DNA of 22,192 bases from JAWLCA01 sp050485905 (GCA_050485905.1 JBJHCH010000056.1:1-22192); one strand, 5' to 3'. Shown: positions 1 through 8,494, counted from the first letter of the stretch. Notes: a model not told the origin generated them from the letters alone. Numbers and translations: made by a program.

Positions 1-755
1 AGCTGCGGGGCCACGACCTTGCCGGTCTGGCCGACCTGCCAGTCGTTCGGCGCGTAGCCGGAGTCCACCGCCGCGCGGGAGGCGCCGACGGCGGCGCCCA
101 GCTTGTCGGCCAGCCCCTCGATCAGCTTGAAGTCATCCTCTGACCCCACGCCGCGGCCGCCGGAGACGACGATGCCGGCGCTGGTCAGTTCCGGGCGGTC
201 GGTGGCGGCCACCTTGTCCTCGACCCATTCGCTCAGGCCGGGGTTTTCGGCCGCCGCGATGGTTTCGACCGGGGCCGCGCCGCCCTCGCCCGCCGCGTCG
301 AAGGTGGAGGTGCGGATGGTCACGACCTTGGTCGCATCCGAGGATTTCACCGTCTGGATCGCGTTGCCGGCATAGATCGGGCGCTCGAACGTGTCGGCAT
401 CCACCACGCCCGAGGCGTCGGAGATGATCATCACATCCAGCAGCGCCGCGACGCGGGGCATGACGTTCTTGGCGTCCGTCGTGGCGGGTGCAAGGATATG
501 GCTGTAATCGCCCGCAAGGCTGACGATCAGCGCGGCGGTGGGTTCGGCCAGACGGTGGCCGAGGCTTGCATCCTCGGCACACAGCACCTTTGCCACGCCG
601 TCGATCTTGGCTGCCTCGGCAGCGGCGTCCGACGCGCGGGCACCGGCGCAGAGCACGGTGACTTCGCCCAGTTTCGTGGCTGCGGTCACCGCCTTGGCGG
701 TGGCGTCGCGGTTCAGGTGCCCGTCGGTCACTTCGGCAAACAGAAGAACGGCCAT
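1..755 (-). CDS. etfA: Electron transfer flavoprotein alpha subunit (partial, C-terminus beyond the window)
   Basis: EtfA pairs with EtfB to form a soluble FAD- and AMP-containing heterodimer that accepts electrons from acyl-CoA and related dehydrogenases and passes them to ETF:ubiquinone oxidoreductase. The start is the ATG at 755-753 (MAVLLFAEV), which overlaps the etfB stop as TGATG, so the two are translationally coupled. About 251 residues are visible of a family length near 308. Residues 1 to about 185 form the EtfA domain I. After them comes the FAD-binding domain with VVSGGRGVGSEDDF, then GASRAAVDSGYAPNDWQVGQTG, the usual flavin-contacting segment (here with Ser and Ala at positions that vary in the family). 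The sequence stops at VVAPQL, just before the family signature YIAVGISGAIQH. Nothing suggests a broken gene; the cut is the window edge. Identification is secure. Confidence 0.96.
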   Translation of the reverse strand, partial: MAVLLFAEVTDGHLNRDATAKAVTAATKLGEVTVLCAGARASDAAAEAAKIDGVAKVLCAEDASLGHRLAEPTAALIVSLAGDYSHILAPATTDAKNVMPRVAALLDVMIISDASGVVDADTFERPIYAGNAIQTVKSSDATKVVTIRTSTFDAAGEGGAAPVETIAAAENPGLSEWVEDKVAATDRPELTSAGIVVSGGRGVGSEDDFKLIEGLADKLGAAVGASRAAVDSGYAPNDWQVGQTGKVVAPQ

Positions 756-1516
756 CAGATCACCCCCGCTTCGTCTTTCAGTTTCTGGATCAGTTCATCG
801 ACCGAGCCGACCTTCACGCCCGCCTTGCGGCCCGCCGGCTCAGTGGTCTTCACCACGGTCAGGCGCGGCGTGACATCGACGCCGTAGTCGGCCGGCGTCT
901 TTTCATCGAGCGGCTTCTTCTTGGCCTTCATGATGTTGGGGAGCGAGGCATAGCGCGGCTCGTTCAGGCGCAGGTCCACCGTCACGATGGCGGGCATCTT
1001 CACCTTGATGGTCTGCAACCCGCCGTCGACCTCTCTCGTCACCAGCGCGTGGTCGCCCTCAATGACGACTTCCGAGGCAAAGGCCGCCTGGCTCCAGCCC
1101 AGCAGGGCGGAGAGCATCTGGCCGGTGGCGTTCATGTCGTTGTCGATCGCCTGCTTGCCGGCCAGCACGAGGCCCGGCTTTTCTTCGTCGATCACGGCTT
1201 TCAGCAGCTTGGCGACGGCCAGCGGCTCGATATCGGTATGCACGTCATCGGCGGCGACGATCAGGATGGCGCGGTCGGCTCCCATCGCCAGCGCGGTGCG
1301 CAGCGTCTCCTGCGCCTGCTTCACGCCGATGGAGACGGCGACGATTTCCTCGGCCAGGCCCTTTTCCTTCAGGCGGATCGCCTCTTCCACCGCGATCTCG
1401 TCAAAGGGGTTCATCGACATCTTGACGTTGGCAAGGTCCACGCCCGATCCATCGGCTTTCACGCGGACCTTCACGTTGTAGTCGATCACCCGCTTCACGG
1501 GCACCAGAATCTTCAT
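755..1516 (-). CDS. etfB: Electron transfer flavoprotein beta subunit
   Basis: EtfB is the AMP-binding partner of EtfA in the ETF heterodimer, linking fatty-acid and amino-acid dehydrogenases to the quinone pool. The ORF is open to 1555, but the start at 1516 (MKILVPVKRVIDYNVKV) matches the conserved N-terminus and follows an AAAGGGA ribosome-binding site. This gives 253 residues, near the usual 249-255. Visible landmarks are NPFDEIAVEEA (residues 36-46), the nucleotide-binding stretch GKQAIDNDMNATGQM (120-134), and the dehydrogenase-recognition loop SLPNIMKAKKKPLD (191-204). It is the first gene of the etfB-etfA pair and lies 137 bp downstream of ald on the same strand. Confidence 0.97.
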   Translation of the reverse strand: MKILVPVKRVIDYNVKVRVKADGSGVDLANVKMSMNPFDEIAVEEAIRLKEKGLAEEIVAVSIGVKQAQETLRTALAMGADRAILIVAADDVHTDIEPLAVAKLLKAVIDEEKPGLVLAGKQAIDNDMNATGQMLSALLGWSQAAFASEVVIEGDHALVTREVDGGLQTIKVKMPAIVTVDLRLNEPRYASLPNIMKAKKKPLDEKTPADYGVDVTPRLTVVKTTEPAGRKAGVKVGSVDELIQKLKDEAGVI

Positions 1517-1606
1517 CGCCAATCCCTTTCCGCTTCGCGCCCCGGGGCGCCGCATCCAGTGCGTAACTAGCGCCTCACCCCAGCCGTTTACAGTGGAAAA
1601 GCGACG

Positions 1607-1637
1607 CCCCGAAGCCTCGGGACGCCGCGTTTCGGGG
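1607..1637 (-). terminator. Weak candidate terminator after ald
   Basis: On the minus strand CCCCGAA and TTCGGGG form a 7-bp stem (1631-1637 with 1607-1613). An inner CCCGA/TCGGG pair is an alternative fold. TTTT follows only after seven further bases (1600-1597). The location between the ald stop and etfB fits a terminator, but the T-tract is short and displaced. Confidence 0.35.
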
Positions 1638-1653
1638 GCCGTGGTGTCGCAGG

Positions 1654-2772
1654 CTACTTCGCCAGGGCCAGTTTCGGGGCCAGCACGTCGATTCCCAGCG
1701 CCCGGCCCACGGCGTAGTAGGTCAGGTGCCCGGCATGGGTGTTCAGGCCGTTCAGCAGGTGCGGGTCATCCTCGCAGGCCTTGCGCCAGCCCTTGTTGGC
1801 CAGTGCGAGCATGAAGGGCATTGTCGCGTTGCCAAGTGCGATGGTCGAGGTGCGGGCGACCGCGCCGGGCATGTTGGCGACGCAGTAGTGCATGATCCCG
1901 TCGACCTCGTAGATCGGGTCCTGGTGGGTGGTGGGGCGCGAGGTCTCGAAACAGCCGCCCTGGTCGATGGCGACATCGACGATGGCCGCGCCGGCGCGCA
2001 TGGAGCCGAGCTGCGCGCGGCGCACGAGCTTCGGAGCGGCTGCGCCGGGGATCAGCACGGCGCCGATCACCATGTCGGCGCGGGTCACCAGCTCCTCGGT
2101 CTCGGCGGCCGAGGCGAAGCGGTTCTGGAACAGCCCGCCGAAGACATCGTCGAGATAGCGCAAGCGCGGCAGCGAGCGGTCGAGCACGATCACATTCGCG
2201 CCCATCCCCGCCGCGACCCGCGCGGCATGGGTGCCGACGACGCCGCCGCCGATCACCACGACGCGGGCCTGGGCAACGCCGGGCACGCCGCCCATCAGCA
2301 CGCCGCGGCCGCCGTTGGCCTTCTGCAGCGTCCAGGCGCCGACCTGTGGTGCGAGCTTGCCCGCCACCTCGGACATCGGGGCGAGCAGCGGCAGGCCGCC
2401 GGCGTTGTCGGTCACGGTTTCATAGGCGATGGCGGTGACGCCGCTGTCCAGCAGGTCACGGGTCTGGTCCGGGTCGGGGGCGAGGTGGAGGTAGGTGAAC
2501 AGCACCTGCCCCTCGCGCAGGCGCTTGCGTTCCACCGCCTGCGGCTCCTTCACCTTCACGATCATCTCGGCGGTTTCGAACACCTCCTCGGCGGTGTCGA
2601 GGATCGTGGCGCCGACCGCGCGGTAGCTGTCGTCGGTGAAGCCGGCGCCTGCCCCGGCGCCGGTTTCGATCACGACCTCATGGCCGTTGACGATGGCCTC
2701 GCGCGCGGCGTCGGGCGTCATGCCGACGCGAAACTCCTGCGGCTTGATCTCTTTCGGGCAACCGATCTTCAT
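1654..2772 (-). CDS. ald: Alanine dehydrogenase
   Basis: Ald catalyses the NAD-dependent reversible conversion of L-alanine to pyruvate and ammonium in the cytoplasm, a route for alanine catabolism or ammonium assimilation. The open frame reaches 2973, but the start at 2772 (MKIGCPKEIKPQEFRVG) is preceded by GGGAGGAA and gives 372 residues, the normal length. The known catalytic and substrate residues are in place: R15, K75 in VKVKEPQ, H96 in LHLAPD and D270 in VAIDQGG. The NAD-binding GGGVVG lies at 175-180. A divergent Lrp-type regulator starts 136 bp away, the classical ald/AldR arrangement, so alanine-responsive control from the shared intergenic region is likely. Confidence 0.97.
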   Translation of the reverse strand: MKIGCPKEIKPQEFRVGMTPDAAREAIVNGHEVVIETGAGAGAGFTDDSYRAVGATILDTAEEVFETAEMIVKVKEPQAVERKRLREGQVLFTYLHLAPDPDQTRDLLDSGVTAIAYETVTDNAGGLPLLAPMSEVAGKLAPQVGAWTLQKANGGRGVLMGGVPGVAQARVVVIGGGVVGTHAARVAAGMGANVIVLDRSLPRLRYLDDVFGGLFQNRFASAAETEELVTRADMVIGAVLIPGAAAPKLVRRAQLGSMRAGAAIVDVAIDQGGCFETSRPTTHQDPIYEVDGIMHYCVANMPGAVARTSTIALGNATMPFMLALANKGWRKACEDDPHLLNGLNTHAGHLTYYAVGRALGIDVLAPKLALAK

Positions 2773-2908
2773 GTATTCCTCCCTCGGGTTGGGCGGGAAC
2801 ATAGCGCAGGTGGCGGCGAATTGCCTTGAAAAGACAGGTGGCGCGCGGGGGGCATCGTGATAGTCTGTCCGAAGATTGGCCGATTTTGCGAAAGGTTCTT
2901 GCGCCAAG

Positions 2909-3367
2909 ATGACGCTCGACGCGACAGACCGCCGGATACTGACCGTTTTGCAGCGGCAGGGGCGCATTTCCAATGCCGACCTGTCGGAGCGGGTGAACCT
3001 GTCGCCCTCGGCCTGTCACCGCCGGGTCCAGCGGCTGGAGAGCGAGGGCTATGTCCGCGACTATGTGGCGCTGCTGGATCTGCGCAAGATGGGGCGGCCG
3101 ACGACGGTGTTCGTGGAAATCACCCTGCAGGGCCAGGCCGACGAGGTGCTGGAAGCCTTCGAGCGCGAAGTGGCGCGCGTGCCGGACGTGTTGGAATGTC
3201 ACCTGATGGCGGGCACGGCCGACTATCTGCTGAAGGTCGTGGCCGAGGATACCGAGGATTTCGCCCGAATCCACCGCCAGCATCTGGCCCGCCTGCCCGG
3301 CGTGGCGCAGATGCAGTCGTCCTTTGCGTTGCGCACCGTGTTCAAGACCACTGCAATCCCGGTCTGA
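2909..3367 (+). CDS. Lrp/AsnC family transcriptional regulator, probable regulator of ald
   Basis: This is a 152-residue Lrp/AsnC-type regulator. Residues 1-60 form the N-terminal winged helix-turn-helix (LDATDRRILTVLQRQGRIS, then the recognition region LSPSACHRRVQRLESEG). Residues about 65-145 form the RAM ligand-binding/oligomerisation domain, with the typical GTADYLLKV at 102-110. I chose the ATG at 2909 over a TTG at 2876 because MTLDATDRRIL is the family N-terminus. Its upstream AAAGG is 13 bases away, so initiation signals are weak. The divergent position next to ald suggests it binds an amino acid, probably alanine, and controls ald (AldR-like). That role is inferred from context. Confidence 0.93.
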   Translation: MTLDATDRRILTVLQRQGRISNADLSERVNLSPSACHRRVQRLESEGYVRDYVALLDLRKMGRPTTVFVEITLQGQADEVLEAFEREVARVPDVLECHLMAGTADYLLKVVAEDTEDFARIHRQHLARLPGVAQMQSSFALRTVFKTTAIPV

Positions 3368-3485
3368 GCCGGGACCGGCCACGCAACACCGAAGGCTGGC
3401 AACCTTATATTAACCTATTTCCCTGCCAGATGGGGGCCGTCCCGATGCCTATTGCCAGCGAGGCGAGATTGTCCGGCCCCGCGCC

Positions 3486-6400
3486 ATGAACAAATCGGCA
3501 AAGGTTGAGGCTCCCTGCGAACCGTCGCAGATGGAGCGGTTTTTCCATGCCGCAGTGGAAATGTTCTTCGTGGCCGATCGCCGGGGCGCCCTGCTGGAGG
3601 TCAACCCCGCATGGCAGCGAACCCTGGGGCACGAGGCCGAGGCGCTGCTGGGCCGGGGATGGCGCGCACATATTCACCGCGATGACATAGGGATCGTGGC
3701 CGCCGCCCTGCGCGCGCTGGGCCGTGGAGAGCGTGTGGACGACTTTGCCGTCCGGTTCCGCAACGCCGCCGGAAATTGGCGCTGGCTGGAATGGACGCCC
3801 GCGCCCCCGATCCCCGGCGGTGGGATCCACGCCACGTTGCGCGACGTGACCGACCGCGGGGTCGAGCGTGCGCGGCAGGACGAGTTGGAGGAATGTTCGG
3901 GAATCGGGGTCTGGGAGATCGACCCGGTGCGGGACACGGTGGTCTGGTCGCCGATGGTTCATGCCGTGTTCGGCACCGACCCTGACACTCACCGCCCGCG
4001 CCTGGCCGACATGATCGCGCCCTTTCCGACCGCGGCGCAGGCGCAGCTTGGCCCCGCGATGGCCCGTCTGCTGACAGAGGGGGTGGGCTTTCGCCTGGAA
4101 CTGCCGCTTATCATGCCGGGTGGCGCACGCCGGGTGCGGATCAGCGCCGGGGCCGAGATGCGCGGCCCCAACCCCGCACGCACCTACGGCACAATTGAGG
4201 ATGTGACACGCGAATACGACGCCTGGCACGAGACCTACAGGCTGGGCAACATCGCCCTGCGCACCACGAACATGCAGGTGGTGGTGACCGATGCGATGCG
4301 CCAGACCACGTGGGTCAACCCGGCGTTCGAGCAGTTCACCGGCTATTCGATGGCGGATTGCAAGGGAAAGAACCCCGGCCATCTGCTGCAATCCGATGCG
4401 ACCGACCCCGACACCATCGCGCGGCTGCGAGAGGCGCTGGACGCGGGGCGGTCCGTGCGCGTGGAGATCCAGAACCGGACGAAATCAGGCGCGCATTACT
4501 GGCTCGACCTCGACATCCAGCCGATCCGCGACTCGCGCGGCACGCTGACCGGCTTCATCTCGATCCAGAACGACATCACCGACCGAAAGGCGCTGGAGGG
4601 CGCGCTGCGGGCCGAGCGCAACAAGATGCGCGCCACCCTTCAGGCGATGCCCGACCTGGTGATGGAGGTGAATTCCGACGGCTACTTCACCGGCTTTCAT
4701 TCCAGCGGCGTGACGGAAGTGCCGATCCCGCCGGATCTGTTCCTGGGCCGGACGCCCGAGGATGCCTTTGGTGCAGAGGTGGCCGAGGTGTTTCGCAAGG
4801 CGATGGCCGAGACGCGGCGCACCGGGCGGGCAGACGGGCACGAGTTCCGCACCGAAACGCCCGAGGGCGAACGCTGGTTCGAACTGTCCACCTCTCGCCG
4901 GCCAGCGGAAAGCCCGAACGCCAAGCCGGGCTATGTGGTCGTGCTACGCGATGTGACGCGGCGGGTGCGTCAGCAGGCATCGATCGTGCGGACGACCGAA
5001 CTGTTCAAGGGCCTGTTCGACAACTCTCCCATCGCCATCGCGCTCAGCGATTTCGAGAGCGGCGCGTTTCTGGACGTCAACCGCGCCTGCGAGGATATCA
5101 CAGGCTTCAGCCGCGCCGAGATGCTGGACACCGATGCGGTCACGCTGGGAAGCAGCCAGGGCTGGGCCGATGCGCGCAGCGTGGGCAACCTTCAATTGCT
5201 GCGCGAGGGGCGTTACGGCCCCGAGGACGTGGAATGTCGGCGCCGCGATGGCACGGTCTATACCGCCCAGGTGCGCGCGCTGCTGCTGGACGATGCGGAT
5301 GGCCGGCGCCGGGTCTGGACCTTCATCGAAGACATCAGCGCCCGCCGCCGTCAGGAAGAGGAGCGTGAACGGCTGACGCGCGAAGCCTCGGAAGCGCGCC
5401 GCCGGCTGGAGGATGCGCTGTCGGTTCTGCCTGACGGCTTTGCCTATTACGATGCCGACGACCGGCTGGTGATGTGCAACGACCGCTACCGCGAATTCTA
5501 TCCGCTGTCGGCCGAGGCGATGGTGCCGGGCGCGAAGTTCGAGGATATCCTGCGCGTGGGGCTGCGGCGGGGGCAGCACCTGCCCGCCATCGGGCGCGAG
5601 GAGGAATGGCTGGCCGAGCGGCTGGCGGCCCGCGCGTTGCCGATCAGCGATCTGGAGCAGAAGCTGTTCGACGGGCGCTGGCTGCGGGTGATCGAGCGGC
5701 GCACGCCCGAGGGCGGGCGCGTGGGCATGCGCATCGACGTCACAGCCCTTAAACAGGCAGAGGCGCGGCTGGCCAATATCATCGAAGGCTCACGCGTCGG
5801 CATCTGGGAATGGTCCTCGGTCACGAATGCCAGCGAATCCAACGAGCAGTGGGCGCAGATGCTGGGCTACGATCTGGCCGACGTCTCGCCGATGAGCGCA
5901 GCGGACTGGCGCCGGATCGTTCATCCCGACGATCTGGACAGTATCGACGCGATCATGGAGCCGGTCCATGCCCGGCGCGCCGACCGCGTTGCCTATGAAT
6001 ACCGGATGCGCCACCGGGCCGGGCACTGGGTCTGGGTGCTGACGCGCGCCCGCGCCCGCTGGCACGCAGACGGGTCGCTGACCGTGGCGGGCGTGAACAT
6101 CGACATCACCGAGCGCAAGCGGCTGGAGGCGGCGCTGCAATCCGAGCGCGACTATCTGGCGCGGCTGATGGAAACCAGCATCTCTGGCATCGCCGCGGTG
6201 GATGCCGAGCGTCGCGTAATCTTCGCCAACCGCGAGGCCGAGGCGATTCTGGGGCTGGAGCGTCTTCCGGGGGCGGATGCGGGTTATGCGGCGCCCGACT
6301 GGCGGATCGAGGCGCTGGACGGCAGCCCGATCGACGCGGACGACCTGCCCTCGGGCCGCGTGCAGATGACCGGCGAGGTGGTGCGCGACTATCGCTACGC

Positions 6401-7679
6401 GATCATCTGGCCCGATGGCCGCCGCAAGGCGCTGTCGGTCAATGCCGCGCCCATCGACCAGCCGGGTCTGGGCGCGCGCGTCGTCTGCTCGATCACCGAC
6501 ATCACCGAACGGCTGGACACAGAGGCCGCACTGCGCGATGCCGCCGAACGCGCCGAGGTGGCGAGCCGCACCAAGTCGCAGTTCCTGGCGAACATGAGCC
6601 ACGAGATCCGCACGCCGCTGAACGGCGTTCTGGGCATGGCCGAGATCCTGCACGACGTCGTGGAAAACCCCGAACAGCGCGAGATGATCGAGACGATCCG
6701 CGAATCCGGCGAGACGCTGCTGGGCGTGCTGAACGACATCCTGGACCTGTCGAAGATCGAGGCGGGCAAGCTGACGCTGGAAACGACCCTGTTCCGGCCC
6801 ACAGATCTGGTTGCCAAGATCGAGACGATGCACAGCCTGATGGCGCGCGAAAAGGGGCTGGACCTTTGCGTCTATACCAATTCCGCGGCCCATCGCCGCC
6901 GGCTGGGCGATCCGCACCGCCTGATGCAGGTACTGCACAACCTGGTGGGCAATGCGGTGAAGTTCACCGATTCGGGTAGCGTGCGGCTGACGCTCCGCGC
7001 CGAGGCGGACGAGCGGCTGCTGATCGAGGTCACGGACACCGGCATCGGCATGAGCGCCGAGCAGGTGAAGCGCATCTTCAACGATTTCGAGCAGGCCGAC
7101 GGCAGCATGACCCGGCGCTACGGGGGCACCGGGCTTGGCATGTCCATCGCTCGCCGGTTGGTCGCCATGATGAACGGCACGATCCGGGTGGACAGCGAAC
7201 CGGGCCGGGGCACCACGGTCGTCGTCTCGCTGCCGGTCCCGCAGGCTGAGGATGCCGCGGAAGAGGAGGAGGTGCCGGAGGGTGTCGAGGCGACACTCGA
7301 TGGCCTGCACATCCTTGCGGCCGAGGACAGCGCGGCCAACCGGCGCATCCTGCACACCTTTCTCGAATCGGCGGGGGCGACCGTGACGCTGGTCGAGGAT
7401 GGCGCCGAGGCGCTGGCCGCGTGGGAGAGCGGTCGCTACGACCTCGTGCTGCTGGATATCTCCATGCCGGTGATGGATGGCGTCACCGCGCTGCACGCGC
7501 TGCGCGCCCGCGCCGAGGAGGACGGCGTCGTGTTGCCGCCGGTCATCGCCATCACCGCCAATGCGATGACGCATCAGATCGAACAGTATCGCGCCGCCGG
7601 CTTCTGCGGCCACGTCGCCAAGCCCTTTGGCCGGCGCGCCCTGCTGGAGGCACTTGGCCGGACGCTTGCGTCGCGCTGA
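3486..7679 (+). CDS. Multi-PAS soluble hybrid sensor histidine kinase
   Basis: A 1397-residue cytoplasmic hybrid kinase with no transmembrane segment. I count eight PAS-type modules at about residues 17-124, 134-246, 258-370, 380-494, 506-620, 640-755, 763-880 and 890-1008; several end in the usual DVT/DIT-R/E linker. HisKA follows, with phospho-acceptor H1039 in SHEIRTPLN. The HATPase domain has N-box HNLVGNAVKF (from 1151), DTGIGM and GGTGLGM. A C-terminal receiver carries acidic D1281, phospho-acceptor D1324 (LLDISMPVMDG) and K1379 (AKPF). All catalytic residues needed for autophosphorylation and internal phosphotransfer are present. The third PAS has a LOV-like GKNPGHLLQ, but Pro replaces the flavin-adduct Cys. 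The ligand is unknown. No HPt domain is fused, so output must use a separate HPt protein or the nearby receiver. No Shine-Dalgarno precedes the start; a short upstream ORF overlaps it as ATGA. Confidence 0.95.
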   Translation: MNKSAKVEAPCEPSQMERFFHAAVEMFFVADRRGALLEVNPAWQRTLGHEAEALLGRGWRAHIHRDDIGIVAAALRALGRGERVDDFAVRFRNAAGNWRWLEWTPAPPIPGGGIHATLRDVTDRGVERARQDELEECSGIGVWEIDPVRDTVVWSPMVHAVFGTDPDTHRPRLADMIAPFPTAAQAQLGPAMARLLTEGVGFRLELPLIMPGGARRVRISAGAEMRGPNPARTYGTIEDVTREYDAWHETYRLGNIALRTTNMQVVVTDAMRQTTWVNPAFEQFTGYSMADCKGKNPGHLLQSDATDPDTIARLREALDAGRSVRVEIQNRTKSGAHYWLDLDIQPIRDSRGTLTGFISIQNDITDRKALEGALRAERNKMRATLQAMPDLVMEVNSDGYFTGFHSSGVTEVPIPPDLFLGRTPEDAFGAEVAEVFRKAMAETRRTGRADGHEFRTETPEGERWFELSTSRRPAESPNAKPGYVVVLRDVTRRVRQQASIVRTTELFKGLFDNSPIAIALSDFESGAFLDVNRACEDITGFSRAEMLDTDAVTLGSSQGWADARSVGNLQLLREGRYGPEDVECRRRDGTVYTAQVRALLLDDADGRRRVWTFIEDISARRRQEEERERLTREASEARRRLEDALSVLPDGFAYYDADDRLVMCNDRYREFYPLSAEAMVPGAKFEDILRVGLRRGQHLPAIGREEEWLAERLAARALPISDLEQKLFDGRWLRVIERRTPEGGRVGMRIDVTALKQAEARLANIIEGSRVGIWEWSSVTNASESNEQWAQMLGYDLADVSPMSAADWRRIVHPDDLDSIDAIMEPVHARRADRVAYEYRMRHRAGHWVWVLTRARARWHADGSLTVAGVNIDITERKRLEAALQSERDYLARLMETSISGIAAVDAERRVIFANREAEAILGLERLPGADAGYAAPDWRIEALDGSPIDADDLPSGRVQMTGEVVRDYRYAIIWPDGRRKALSVNAAPIDQPGLGARVVCSITDITERLDTEAALRDAAERAEVASRTKSQFLANMSHEIRTPLNGVLGMAEILHDVVENPEQREMIETIRESGETLLGVLNDILDLSKIEAGKLTLETTLFRPTDLVAKIETMHSLMAREKGLDLCVYTNSAAHRRRLGDPHRLMQVLHNLVGNAVKFTDSGSVRLTLRAEADERLLIEVTDTGIGMSAEQVKRIFNDFEQADGSMTRRYGGTGLGMSIARRLVAMMNGTIRVDSEPGRGTTVVVSLPVPQAEDAAEEEEVPEGVEATLDGLHILAAEDSAANRRILHTFLESAGATVTLVEDGAEALAAWESGRYDLVLLDISMPVMDGVTALHALRARAEEDGVVLPPVIAITANAMTHQIEQYRAAGFCGHVAKPFGRRALLEALGRTLASR

Positions 7680-7689
7680 CCCCGCCGGA

Positions 7690-7704
7690 TTAACCTGCCG
7701 TTAA
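7690..7704. promoter_or_regulatory. CtrA-type box TTAA-N7-TTAA
   Basis: TTAA at 7690-7693 and TTAA at 7701-7704 are separated by exactly seven bases (CCTGCCG), matching the full CtrA recognition site known from Caulobacter and other alphaproteobacteria. It lies between the hybrid kinase stop and the small membrane protein start, only 15 bases before that ATG. That is unusually close for an activating site. It may be a repressing site, or serve a downstream start or gene. Binding by CtrA is inferred from the motif only. Confidence 0.5.
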
Positions 7705-7719
7705 TGTGAGGATGATTGC

Positions 7720-7947
7720 ATGGTTCTGTCTTGGTGCATGGGGCGTGTGATGCTGGTCTGGATCATGATGGTTGCGGTTGCCTCGGGCGCGCTTGCGGTC
7801 GCTAGCGCAGTGATGATCGGGCTGCCCCTGTGGGCGGTGCTTCTGGGCTATCCTCTGGTCGGCACGCTGGGTGGGCTGCTGGCCGGTATGGCGCTGCTCG
7901 TCTGCCGGAGCCGGAACGATGCGATTGGCGAGCCTCTGCGCCACTGA
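7720..7947 (+). CDS. Small integral membrane protein of unknown function
   Basis: A 75-residue ORF with two hydrophobic segments: about residues 10-33 (VMLVWIMMVAVASGALAVAS) and 36-62 (LPLWAVLLGYPLVGTLGGLL). A short polar, basic tail follows (CRSRNDAIGEPLRH). A GAGGA ribosome-binding site at 7708-7712 is seven bases before the ATG, supporting this start; in-frame ATGs at 7738 and 7750 are alternatives. It lies 40 bp behind the hybrid kinase on the same strand and immediately after a CtrA-type box. I recognise no family. Possible roles are a small modulator of a membrane complex or of the neighbouring signalling proteins, but nothing in the sequence decides this. Confidence 0.6.
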   Translation: MVLSWCMGRVMLVWIMMVAVASGALAVASAVMIGLPLWAVLLGYPLVGTLGGLLAGMALLVCRSRNDAIGEPLRH

Positions 7948-8061
7948 AGGCACGCCGGCAACGACTTCTCACGACATTTGCACATTTTAGCGCAACCAAT
8001 CGCGCGCAGATGCGTTATGGGAAGTCCTTGTTGTCCTTAGCCTTTACGAATCTGCTGCCCC

Positions 8062-8373
8062 ATGACATATCTTCCGCCGCTCCGACCCGGGATCCCGAAT
8101 AACTGCCGCGACCAGGAAACTGCCGATCACGGTTGGATTGTCGCGCATCTGATCGGCCTGATCGGCTATTGCGAGACCGAGGGTCTGGCAGAAGTTGAAC
8201 AGGCCCTGATCGAGGCAACCGAACGGCTGGCGCCCATCCTGAACGGCCATCGGCTGGCGCGGCTGCGCGCAGAACAGGCACGGCCGATACAGGCCGCGGC
8301 GAGCGATATCGCCGCAACGATTCTTCAACTGCCCCCCGCCACGGGCATGGAGCATCGGCATGCGCCGACATGA
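8062..8373 (+). CDS. Hypothetical 103-residue protein upstream of the response regulator
   Basis: A soluble-looking ORF of 103 residues with a predicted mostly helical middle (IVAHLIGLIGYCETEGLAEVEQALIEATERL, then RLARLRAEQARPIQAAASDIAATIL). The first 22 residues are proline-rich and may be non-structural. No clear Shine-Dalgarno precedes the ATG. Its 3' end overlaps the start of a 44-residue ORF, which in turn overlaps the response regulator start, suggesting one transcript. I do not recognise the family. A 105-codon antisense frame exists over the same DNA; I prefer this strand because of the operon-like overlaps. Confidence 0.5.
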   Translation: MTYLPPLRPGIPNNCRDQETADHGWIVAHLIGLIGYCETEGLAEVEQALIEATERLAPILNGHRLARLRAEQARPIQAAASDIAATILQLPPATGMEHRHAPT

Positions 8374-8494
8374 CCGTCACGCCCGCATCAACCGGCAGCT
8401 CGCCACAATCGATGGCGCACTGAGGCGCTGTCCCATCGTGGCCGAGGCCCGGAGCCTCGCCGTGAAACAGCCCGCCTCAGGCGGGCGCAAGTGA
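8360..8494 (+). CDS. Short basic 44-residue ORF coupled to the response regulator
   Basis: An ATG at 8360 follows GGAG (8349-8352) at a spacing of seven bases and opens a 44-codon frame ending in TGA at 8492-8494. The stop overlaps an in-frame ATG of the response regulator as TGATG, and the start overlaps the end of the preceding 103-residue ORF by 14 bases. The peptide is rich in Arg and His (begins MRRHDRHARINRQL, ends PASGGRK), with about 80% G or C at third positions. It may encode a small protein, or be translated only to deliver ribosomes through the GCCCGCC/GGCGGGC hairpin that sits over the regulator's ribosome-binding region. Confidence 0.4.
   Translation: MRRHDRHARINRQLATIDGALRRCPIVAEARSLAVKQPASGGRK
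8470..8486 (+). promoter_or_regulatory. Hairpin just upstream of the response regulator start
   Basis: GCCCGCC (8470-8476), loop TCA, GGCGGGC (8480-8486) is a perfect 7-bp palindromic stem ending five to eight bases before the GTG/ATG starts of the response regulator. In RNA it would cover the place where a ribosome-binding site should be. This fits the apparent need for translational coupling from the upstream 44-codon ORF. No T-tract follows, so it is not a standard terminator. Confidence 0.45.

Noticed and set aside
2833..2869. GACAG...CTGTC dyad in the ald/Lrp intergenic region as the regulator's operator
   Set aside because: Only 5-bp arms with a 27-bp spacer; not distinguishable from chance, though an operator is expected somewhere in 2773-2908.
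5790..7613. 607-codon open frame antisense to the hybrid kinase
   Set aside because: It lies opposite well-conserved PAS, HisKA and HATPase sequence, and its translation is His/Arg/Gln-rich with no domain, as expected for an antisense shadow in GC-rich DNA.
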